From assembly GCA_003519645.1 (NCBI GenBank), contig DOWI01000049.1, positions 725-7,585 on the forward strand: a DNA stretch of 6,861 bases. The letters run 5' to 3'. The notes under the pieces are model-generated. The model made no database searches. It saw only the letters and a program-made list of their open reading frames with translations, and was not told where the DNA came from. A program made the translations under genes and the position numbers. The stretch is from Oscillospiraceae bacterium (GTDB lineage Bacteria > Bacillota_A > Clostridia > Oscillospirales > Acutalibacteraceae). Shown here piece by piece: positions 1 to 6,119 of this stretch; the first letter of the stretch is position 1; the number at the start of each line of letters is the position of its first letter.

Positions 1-657
1 CAGACGGGATTCTATGATACAAAAACATGGAGGCTCCGACCGGATTCAGCGTGGAAAGAGGATTTGGATTTACTTGTCCAAGCTCTTAAGGATACAGGTC
101 TTTGGGATAACATTGCTGGATTCGTATGGGATGAACCCGATCTCAAACCGGTTCCGCATGATGATTTCATAAGACAGACCGAATACTTAAGCAATAAATA
201 TAACAAGCGGCTGTTTACTGTGTTTTCCGTTGCTGGCTTTGCACCAGAATATCTTCCAGCTTTTCCTAGGCCGCAGATTACAGCCGAGTCAACAAAGTAT
301 CTTACCGATATCGCGTTTGATATGTACGGCATTCATAATAAGGACGAATACCGTAAGGTCAACCAAAGGTTAAAGGATGCTGTGGGACGCCCGGATGAAG
401 TCAGGGTATGGTATTTCCCGGTTGCGTTTGAAGCTCTGGGTGAACGTAAGGACGAAAAATACGCCATTGATTTTCTAAATATGTGCTATGAACTGCTACT
501 GGAAGAAGAACGTCCCGGCGGATTGATTCTTTACTGTTGGCCTACCTGGACTCACGAGATAGGTTTGGAGGATCTGCTGCCTAAAAAACAATTTACTCAT
601 TATGACAAGCTCATGCTTCGAATTGGCAAGCAAGTTATTAAAAAAACACTAGATTAA
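1..657 (+). CDS. Partial TIM-barrel, glycosidase-like protein (C-terminal 218 residues), paralog of the next gene
   Basis: The reading frame is open from base 1 and ends at TAA 655-657, so the start lies outside the window. The visible part aligns with the lipoprotein at 703-1866 from its third barrel strand to the C-terminus, at about 52% identity over roughly 166 residues by hand count. Conserved landmarks are WKEDLD (visible residues 19-24), LWDN, AGF..DEP with Glu at visible residue 45, a DIAFDMYG strand, EVRVW, FLNMCYE and a near-terminal GG-hydrophobic-WPTW strand. These alternate as beta strands and helices of a (beta/alpha)8 barrel, with Asp-Glu-Pro at the end of strand 4, where many glycoside hydrolases carry their acid/base Glu. 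Function is inferred from fold only; I do not recognise a named family. The next gene follows after 45 nt without a visible terminator, suggesting one operon. By analogy the missing N-terminus probably has a lipoprotein signal and a linker. Confidence 0.8.
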   Translation, partial: QTGFYDTKTWRLRPDSAWKEDLDLLVQALKDTGLWDNIAGFVWDEPDLKPVPHDDFIRQTEYLSNKYNKRLFTVFSVAGFAPEYLPAFPRPQITAESTKYLTDIAFDMYGIHNKDEYRKVNQRLKDAVGRPDEVRVWYFPVAFEALGERKDEKYAIDFLNMCYELLLEEERPGGLILYCWPTWTHEIGLEDLLPKKQFTHYDKLMLRIGKQVIKKTLD

Positions 658-686
658 AAATACGCCAGACGCTATGCCATATTGAC

Positions 687-696
687 AGAGAGAGGT
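687..696 (+). promoter_or_regulatory. Ribosome binding site deciding the ATG 703 start
   Basis: The purine run AGAGAGAGGT lies 6 nt before ATG 703. It favours ATG 703 over the in-frame GTG at 700, which is too close, and over TTG at 682, which lies upstream of the site. Starting at 703 also gives a textbook signal peptide, Met-Lys-Lys-Trp. Confidence 0.6.
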
Positions 697-702
697 AATG
701 TG

Positions 703-1866
703 ATGAAAAAATGGTTAAGTCTTGTGGTAGCGTGTGTGCTGTCACTTTTGCTGGTATCCTGTGGCGGTAACAAGCAAGAACCGATATCCTCGGATACAGC
801 AAGTTCCATATATACAAGCACAACCAACGAATCGACATCGGTGGAATCCATTTCAGAAATTTCGGGAGCTAACACATCGGTATCTTTAAATACCACAACG
901 CTGAAGCCCTCCGCGACAACAAGTAAAAAAACTACGACATCGAGACCACCATCCACGACTGCAGCACCAACACCCAAAACACCCTATGCGGCAGACAAAT
1001 TGGGCTTTGGGATATGGGGCATTGTACCTCAGTCGAATAATGAAGTAACTCCTGCAATGTTCCGGCGAGAGGTAGATCGTGGATACATGAATTATTATTT
1101 ATTACCTTCCACGGCCAGTAATACGCTTTTTGACTCGCTTCGTATTGTCAACGAGACCGGTGGTATGGCGTGGTTGGATATGAAAACCGGCTATTTTCAA
1201 ATGAATCCGAAAACCGGAAAAAATGAACTGGTTGACGGTTCGCGTTGGAAAGAGGATTTGGATGTCCTCATCCAAACATTGGAGGATGTTGGGCTGTGGG
1301 ACAATGTTGCCGGATTTTACATTGATGAGCCAATGCACAGCTTTATTCCCGCCGATGATTTGTATGAGCATACGAAATATTTAAGACAAAAATATAAGAA
1401 ACGCATCTATGTGAACTTCTGCACAAATGAATTTTCAACCAGATGGCTGCCTGACATGCCTAGAGAACATATTACACCGGCAAAAGCGGCGTATATTACC
1501 GATATTTCATTTGATGCTTACGGCTTAAGCGATCCAAAGGAATATCGGATGGCAAATGATGCGATGAAAGCAGCAGTTGGTCGCTCCAATGAGGTTAGAG
1601 TATGGTTTATTCCTTGTGCTTTTATGAATTCGGAAAATGAAAACTATACCGAGCAGCGTGCGATTAACTTCTTAAACATGTGTTACGACCTGCTTAAGGA
1701 GGAAAAACTTCCCGGAGGCATCATTTTGTATTCGTGGCCGACATGGCGAAATGGCGACTCTATTGAAATTGGTCTTCAGGACACTCTGCGGGACGGACGT
1801 TTTTCTAATTATGATAAGGTCATGTTAAGGGTTGGCAAAGAAATTATAAAAACCAAACTGAAATAA
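703..1866 (+). CDS. Lipoprotein with Ser/Thr-rich linker and TIM-barrel, glycosidase-like domain
   Basis: This 387-residue protein begins with a lipoprotein signal: MKK, a hydrophobic core, and a lipobox LVSC with Cys20 followed by Gly-Gly. Residues 21-95 form a Ser/Thr/Pro-rich linker with Thr runs, a typical wall-spanning spacer. Residues about 99-387 show eight regularly spaced strands: GFGIWG (102-106), MNYYLL (129-134), MAWLDM (155-160), AGFYIDEP (203-210), RIYVNF (234-239), DISFDAYG (267-274), VRVWFIP (298-304) and GGIILYSWPTW (338-348). That pattern fits a (beta/alpha)8 barrel. Asp208-Glu209-Pro210 ends strand 4, Asp271 and Tyr273 sit on strand 6, and Trp345/Trp348 on strand 8; all are kept in the upstream paralog. 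Strand 7 has no Glu, so the usual clan GH-A nucleophile is not evident. A secreted glycan-active or glycan-binding role is inferred. The solute-binding gene follows after 21 nt, suggesting co-transcription. The start at 703 is set by the RBS at 687-696. Confidence 0.85.
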   Translation: MKKWLSLVVACVLSLLLVSCGGNKQEPISSDTASSIYTSTTNESTSVESISEISGANTSVSLNTTTLKPSATTSKKTTTSRPPSTTAAPTPKTPYAADKLGFGIWGIVPQSNNEVTPAMFRREVDRGYMNYYLLPSTASNTLFDSLRIVNETGGMAWLDMKTGYFQMNPKTGKNELVDGSRWKEDLDVLIQTLEDVGLWDNVAGFYIDEPMHSFIPADDLYEHTKYLRQKYKKRIYVNFCTNEFSTRWLPDMPREHITPAKAAYITDISFDAYGLSDPKEYRMANDAMKAAVGRSNEVRVWFIPCAFMNSENENYTEQRAINFLNMCYDLLKEEKLPGGIILYSWPTWRNGDSIEIGLQDTLRDGRFSNYDKVMLRVGKEIIKTKLK

Positions 1867-1887
1867 TCTAGCAAGGGGAGGAAATCA

Positions 1888-3681
1888 ATGAATAGAAAAA
1901 CCAGTATCTTAGCACTGTTTATGGCAATGACCATAGCAACTTCCATGCTCACAGCCTGCGGAGGTAAAAAAGAACCGTCGTCATCGGATTCGTCGGATGT
2001 GGCCTCTAGCATAGAAAGCGGCTATCATAACGACGAATCGCAGGTGGGTGGCGATGGCGATGAATCCTCAACGCCCGATCAGAATCCCGATTCGAGCGAA
2101 CCCGGTAACGCAGATGGGAGTAAACCAGGCTCTGCCACTACCACTACAACACGCCAACCTGCACATGGTAGAAAGTTAATCGGAAATACCTTTACCACCG
2201 GGTTTCCCATTGTGAAAAACAAAGAAAAATTAAAAATTATGACGATTGGTTCGCCTTCCTACGGTGATTTGCAGAAAAATGCTTTTACCAAGGATTTTGA
2301 GCAGATGACCAATGTCCAGATTGAATGGGTGCTGGTTCCGGAAGAGAAAATTAACGAGCGCAAGGTATTGGCATTGCAGAGCGGCAATTTGCCGGATATG
2401 TTTTCTTTGTATACCACATCCATAACCGATGCCGAGGTGGCGAATTACTCAAAAAACGGTGCCTTTGTGGATCTTACAGCCGCAATTGAAGCGTATGGTG
2501 AGAACATAAAACGCGTGTTTGAAAAAATACCCGCTGCTAAGGCGGTATCCACCAGTCTTGAGAATAAAAAAATCTATACATTGCCGTATATAACCGAAAC
2601 CAAGGTGGCACATACCCTAGCGATTAATCAGGTGTGGCTCAATAAGTTGGGATTGCCCATTCCAAAAACTATGGATGAGTTTTATGATACGCTGGTCGCC
2701 TTTAAGAACGAAGACCCGAATGGTAACGGACAAAACGACGAGATTCCCTTCGCAACGTTCATGATTAACAACGGCTTGTTTATCCCATGGGGGATATCTG
2801 ACTTTTTGGCGATTGGCAAGGATGGGAAATTGGTGTATACGCCAACAACAGAAAATCAGCGACGAGCATTAATTTTCTGGAACAAGGTATATAAAGAAGA
2901 TCTCATGGACAAATCCAGCTTGGGTGATATGGCCGGAGACTGGCAGAAATATCGTCAGTTGATTTCCGGCGGTAAAGTAGGCATCTGGCAATGGCAGAAT
3001 GTGAACGATTTCAGCGAAGTTCTGTTAAAGCAGTATGTGCCAATCAGTTGGCCATCGGCGGGTCTTAACTTGAATAATCTTCCTTCCAATACGGTGAAAG
3101 TCGGTGCAACGGTTGGTGGTCGTGGGTTTATCATCACAAAGGCTTGCAAAAATGTGCCGATGGCCGTTCGGGTTGCAGACTTCTTTTATTCTGATGACGG
3201 CTACATGTACAAAATGTATGGTGCTCCCGGCAAGTATTATACAAAGATTGGATACAACTACCAAATGAAGAGCTTTAAGGAAGGCGATGAGAAAAAGGAT
3301 GCACCGGGAACGCTCCTCAACGGTATCAACTATCTCATGGACGGCAAGAAACTGGATGCTCCCGGCAAGACATCTGTGGAAAAAGCCCGCGCCGGCTTCA
3401 TGACTAAAGCCAATAACGAATATTTGCGCCGCGTTAAGGAAACAGGTTCCAAACAAGTATTCAGAATTTTCTCGCCTACCGAAGCAGATAGACTAAATCG
3501 TTATACGGTGGTTGACGGCAATACGGTTCACTGGAACTACCTAATGCGCTTTATCAAGGATGAGTTCAACATTCAGACACAGTGGAGCACGTTTGTACAA
3601 AATGTGGAGTCCAAGGGTCTTGCGGAATATATGAAAATCCAGCAGACGGCCTTTGACAGAGGAAAGCCTTATATCAAATAG
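1888..3681 (+). CDS. Extracellular solute-binding lipoprotein of an ABC importer (family 1, LplA/YtcQ-like)
   Basis: This 597-residue protein has a lipobox LTAC with Cys24, then Gly-Gly-Lys-Lys. Residues 25 to about 105 are a Ser/Gly/Asp/Pro-rich spacer ending in a Thr run. The binding domain starts near residue 112 with KLKIMTIG and has the features of sugar/oligosaccharide binding proteins of this group: LQSGNLPDMF, LPYITET, NQVWLNKLGLPIPKTMDEFYDTL and an EF-hand-like loop DPNGNGQNDE (276-285) that is characteristic of LplA/YtcQ-type proteins. The length is somewhat above the usual 500-550, explained by the long spacer. In the family such proteins are lipid-anchored outside the membrane and deliver complex sugars to two permeases; those permeases are not in this window. 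GGGGAGG at 1875-1881 lies 6 nt before the ATG, and the preceding gene ends 21 nt upstream, so the two are probably co-transcribed. The substrate cannot be told from the sequence. Confidence 0.93.
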   Translation: MNRKTSILALFMAMTIATSMLTACGGKKEPSSSDSSDVASSIESGYHNDESQVGGDGDESSTPDQNPDSSEPGNADGSKPGSATTTTTRQPAHGRKLIGNTFTTGFPIVKNKEKLKIMTIGSPSYGDLQKNAFTKDFEQMTNVQIEWVLVPEEKINERKVLALQSGNLPDMFSLYTTSITDAEVANYSKNGAFVDLTAAIEAYGENIKRVFEKIPAAKAVSTSLENKKIYTLPYITETKVAHTLAINQVWLNKLGLPIPKTMDEFYDTLVAFKNEDPNGNGQNDEIPFATFMINNGLFIPWGISDFLAIGKDGKLVYTPTTENQRRALIFWNKVYKEDLMDKSSLGDMAGDWQKYRQLISGGKVGIWQWQNVNDFSEVLLKQYVPISWPSAGLNLNNLPSNTVKVGATVGGRGFIITKACKNVPMAVRVADFFYSDDGYMYKMYGAPGKYYTKIGYNYQMKSFKEGDEKKDAPGTLLNGINYLMDGKKLDAPGKTSVEKARAGFMTKANNEYLRRVKETGSKQVFRIFSPTEADRLNRYTVVDGNTVHWNYLMRFIKDEFNIQTQWSTFVQNVESKGLAEYMKIQQTAFDRGKPYIK

Positions 3682-3726
3682 ATGGTTATGCAAAGGGATA
3701 GAGGTCCTTATTGGTATCGAAAGGAT

Positions 3727-3765
3727 GCTTTCTAAAAACTCAGATTTTATGAGTTTTTAGAAAGC
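3727..3765 (+). terminator. 15-bp perfect hairpin without a T-tract (terminator-like or mRNA-stabilising)
   Basis: The left arm GCTTTCTAAAAACTC (3727-3741) and right arm GAGTTTTTAGAAAGC (3751-3765) are perfect reverse complements around a 9-nt loop; one further A-T pair can close inside. What follows, CTTGAGATAG, has no T-run, so a classical intrinsic terminator is not supported. The position just after a solute-binding gene fits a 3'-end stabiliser that raises the binding protein over the downstream products, or a weak terminator. Confidence 0.45.
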
Positions 3766-3818
3766 CTTGAGATAGACGAATTTCTCGACAATATTATTTA
3801 TTAAGGGAGGCTAATCAC

Positions 3819-5984
3819 ATGAAGAAGTTTTTATCTGTAATGTTGGCTCTATGTCTGGCTACGGGCACAATGGTGGCTTCGTTCGGGTTTTCAAGTGTGG
3901 CGAGTGACAGTTCTGTTGTGGCGAATTACAATCCCATTAACACTCCGGGCGAGGATGCCAATGTCGTAAAGGCCTTTGTCGACGCTACGGTTGACAATAC
4001 CAAGCTTTCTGTTCCGGCGTACAAGTTGGTTCCGGACGGCGAGAGCATAGGTAATTACGAACGGAAGTTCCAGTTTGATGTGGATGTTACTAAAGTAGGA
4101 AATATCACCGATAAAACCGCCTTGGTGATTCCCGTGGATACCAGTGCTGCTCCTGGGTTTACCCTGCATGCGACATGGAAGCTGGCGGACGATGGTCAAT
4201 GGTTCAGACCGAAAATCGGTCAGGTCGCCTCTTTCATAGACAAAAATGGCAACAAGAGCGATATCACAGTAGGCGTTGTCAACACACTCAACATTGGATC
4301 CGGTAAAGTCGGCATACTCATTATCCCGTTTTCCATTCTTGAGGTTGACTCCGGAACCGGCGATAACGAATTTGATGTTGATACCTTTAAATCGATTCAG
4401 TTCCACGCATATTTTGACAATTCTAAAGCATTGACCAATGGCGATGTCTTTATCGGTCGGGCTGGCTTGGTCACCGATGTGGCAGCGTTTGTCGCAAATC
4501 CAGATATTGTAGGAGATACAGAGCCCGGAACCGATCCGGAGCCGGAGCCGGAGCCTGATCCGGATGCCGTTGTTGCCAATTACAACACGGTCAACAAGCC
4601 TGGGGAAGACGCCAATATTGTCAAAGCCTTTATTGCCGCAGAGGTGGATAACACCGTTTTTGATTTTCCGGCATACAAACTGACTCCGGACGGCGAAGGC
4701 AAGGACAATTATGAAAGAAAGTTCCAGTTTGATGTGACTATTTCTAAAGTAGGAAATATTAAGGACAAAACTGCCTTGGTGATCCCGGTAGATACCAGTG
4801 CTGCACCTACCTTTACGATGCATACAACCTTTAAAATTGCGGATGACACCCAGTGGTTCAGACCCAAAATTGCAGAAAAAGTGTTGTTCCTGAGCAAAGA
4901 CGGTAACCAAAGTGAAATTACCGTTGGTGCTGTGAATACGATCAATATCGGATTAGGCAAAGAGGGCTTCCTGATTATTCCGTTTAATACACTTCAGGTG
5001 GATTCCGGAACAGGTGACGGCGTTTTTAACGTCGAGAAGTTTAAAACTCTTCAGCTACACGCATACTTTGAAAATTCCAAAGCTTTAACTAATGGCGATG
5101 TATTCATCGGACAGATTGGATTGGCAACGGACATTGAGCAGTTTATGTTGGATAATGGTATGAAAATCCCAGTACCTCCTCGCAACGAATCTTCTGAGGA
5201 AAACTATGCCATGTATATGATCAACGACCTGAGCGGATATGAGGTTGATGACGGCATTGTGGCGATTGAAGGTGAGGTAACGGTTGCTTCTTCGACCAAA
5301 TCACCAGATAAAAAGAACATTGTTATCACTCCGAAGAGTGGCAAGTCGAGCGTGACGATCTCCAACGATATGAGTGATTTAGACATTGCTAACGCTTCCG
5401 GTTCCTCCGGCATTCTGTTCTGGATCAGTGTGCCCTCGAATGTGGTTAAGGCAGGCTTTAGTATCGGTACACAGGATTCTTTTGGCGGACAGGTTGAAGT
5501 GTTCCAGACACCCAGCACGCCAATTATTTATACCGTTATTGGAAAAGACGGTATCATCAGAGAAAAGAATGCTGTTCTGGAATTTGAAGGCGGATTTGAA
5601 GGATGGGTTATCATCCCACGAGAGAGCTTCCACTATATCCAAGATAAATCCACTTTTGTGAACGCTAAGCTGGATTTTGATCTGATGGGCAACCTGACAT
5701 TCCATTTTGATACTGCGGCCTATCCGTCCATTGCAAATGCAGGTATTGATTTTGATGATTTGGCACTTTACGATGATATTGAGTATTTGACGGAGTCATT
5801 GGAAGGAAAAGTCTCGGATGGGGATTCTGACACTGACCCCGAAACCCCGGGAGAGGATGAGGACCTCGACGAGGAAGGCCCTGCTACAGGTGATCGCTTA
5901 CCGGTTGCTATGGTTGTGCTTACGATTCTGGCATCTATGACGGCCATCGTTTCCGCAAAGTCTAAAAAACGCATTCATTTCTAA
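3819..5984 (+). CDS. Wall-anchored multi-module secreted protein with tandem beta-sandwich-like repeats and C-terminal sorting signal
   Basis: The 721-residue protein starts with a Sec signal (MKK, hydrophobic core, likely cut after Ser-Val-Ala28). Two repeats, residues 33-225 and 251-443, are equal in length, align without gaps and are about 69% identical by hand count (134 of 193). An acidic proline linker rich in Glu-Pro (229-250) joins them. Each repeat is strand-rich, with landmarks VVANYN, YERKFQFDV, ALVIPVDTSAAP, QWFRPKI, LIIPF, VDSGTGD and NGDVFIG. Residues about 452-660 look like a third divergent copy: EGWVIIP (595-601) matches the LIIPF strand and DFDDLALYDDI matches the last strand. 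An acidic stretch (about 664-686) leads to PATGD (688-692), a hydrophobic span (694-713) and KSKKR (714-718), a sortase-type wall-anchoring signal. Such beta-rich modules in anaerobes often bind carbohydrates; that role is inferred, and no named family is recognised. AAGGGAGG lies 8 nt before the ATG. Confidence 0.9.
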   Translation: MKKFLSVMLALCLATGTMVASFGFSSVASDSSVVANYNPINTPGEDANVVKAFVDATVDNTKLSVPAYKLVPDGESIGNYERKFQFDVDVTKVGNITDKTALVIPVDTSAAPGFTLHATWKLADDGQWFRPKIGQVASFIDKNGNKSDITVGVVNTLNIGSGKVGILIIPFSILEVDSGTGDNEFDVDTFKSIQFHAYFDNSKALTNGDVFIGRAGLVTDVAAFVANPDIVGDTEPGTDPEPEPEPDPDAVVANYNTVNKPGEDANIVKAFIAAEVDNTVFDFPAYKLTPDGEGKDNYERKFQFDVTISKVGNIKDKTALVIPVDTSAAPTFTMHTTFKIADDTQWFRPKIAEKVLFLSKDGNQSEITVGAVNTINIGLGKEGFLIIPFNTLQVDSGTGDGVFNVEKFKTLQLHAYFENSKALTNGDVFIGQIGLATDIEQFMLDNGMKIPVPPRNESSEENYAMYMINDLSGYEVDDGIVAIEGEVTVASSTKSPDKKNIVITPKSGKSSVTISNDMSDLDIANASGSSGILFWISVPSNVVKAGFSIGTQDSFGGQVEVFQTPSTPIIYTVIGKDGIIREKNAVLEFEGGFEGWVIIPRESFHYIQDKSTFVNAKLDFDLMGNLTFHFDTAAYPSIANAGIDFDDLALYDDIEYLTESLEGKVSDGDSDTDPETPGEDEDLDEEGPATGDRLPVAMVVLTILASMTAIVSAKSKKRIHF
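3915..4493 (+). repeat. Coding tandem repeat, copy 1 (193 codons)
   Basis: This copy encodes residues 33-225 of the wall-anchored protein and aligns without gaps with copy 2, offset by exactly 654 nt. Islands of near-identical DNA, such as AAGTTCCAGTTTGATGTG, alternate with stretches where third codon positions differ, so the duplication is old rather than recent. Confidence 0.88.
4533..4562 (+). repeat. Short GAGCCG hexamer repeat encoding a Glu-Pro linker
   Basis: Near-perfect GAGCCG units (4539-4556, the last ending CCT), flanked by GATCCG units, encode an acidic proline linker. The unit is two codons long, so copy-number change would lengthen or shorten the spacer without a frameshift. 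Confidence 0.75.
4569..5147 (+). repeat. Coding tandem repeat, copy 2 (193 codons)
   Basis: This copy encodes residues 251-443 of the wall-anchored protein. Conservation is strongest in PGEDAN, NYERKFQFDV, DKTALVIPVDTSAAP, QWFRPKI, VDSGTGD and NSKALTNGDVFIG. It is weakest at the segment after QWFRPKI (residues about 349-356), a likely surface loop. Confidence 0.88.
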
Positions 5985-5998
5985 TCAAGTGCTTCTTT

Positions 5999-6037
5999 GG
6001 ATAAGGAGATACAGGAAGACAGTGTATCTCCTTATCC
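5999..6037 (+). terminator. Probable intrinsic terminator after the wall-anchored protein gene
   Basis: GGATAAGGAGATACA (5999-6013) and TGTATCTCCTTATCC (6023-6037) are perfect 15-bp arms with a 9-nt loop, starting 15 nt after the stop codon. A T-rich run TTCTTTT (6041-6047) follows after three bases. The layout fits Rho-independent termination of the upstream transcript, although the T-run is interrupted and slightly displaced. Confidence 0.75.
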
Positions 6038-6105
6038 GACTTCTTTTGAACACGGTAGATAGGGCTCCCTGACCTTCTCATGTCATTAATGCGATTATTA
6101 TCCGG

Positions 6106-6111
6106 AAAGGA
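6106..6111 (+). promoter_or_regulatory. Ribosome binding site deciding the ATG 6120 start
   Basis: AAAGGA lies 8 nt before ATG 6120 and 11 nt before the adjacent in-frame ATG 6123. The spacing favours the first of the two Met codons. Confidence 0.5.
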
Positions 6112-6119
6112 ACAGACTT

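Noticed and set aside
682..702. TTG at 682 or GTG at 700 as start of the second barrel gene
   Set aside because: TTG 682 lies upstream of the ribosome binding site at 687-696, and GTG 700 is only 3 nt from it. ATG 703 gives proper spacing and a standard lipoprotein signal.
2713..2742. Dockerin-like calcium loop DPNGNGQNDE in the solute-binding protein
   Set aside because: A dockerin needs two such loops at a domain end. This is a single loop inside the binding domain, at a place where LplA/YtcQ-type proteins usually have it.
3767..3797. Possible promoter TTGAGA with AATATT (17-nt spacer) or TATTAT (19-nt spacer)
   Set aside because: Neither combination has both a good -10 and good spacing, and transcription would start almost on the ribosome binding site at 3803-3810.
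4533..4562. Hexamer repeat as a phase-variation switch
   Set aside because: The unit is a multiple of three, so slippage would not turn the gene off; it could change linker length only.
3891..4910. Long open frame of 339 codons on the minus strand
   Set aside because: It lies entirely opposite the repeat-containing gene, spans both repeat copies, and its translation has no recognisable domain. Its length reflects the codon pattern of the plus-strand gene being repeated.
5386..5661. Open frame of 91 codons on the plus strand inside the wall-protein gene
   Set aside because: It is out of frame with a well-supported gene, has no ribosome binding site that I can see, and its product looks like translated noise.
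6046..6101. Possible promoter before the last gene (TTGAAC; TATTAT at 6096-6101)
   Set aside because: TTGAAC has no -10 at 16-18 nt, and TATTAT has no -35 at the right distance and abuts the ribosome binding site.
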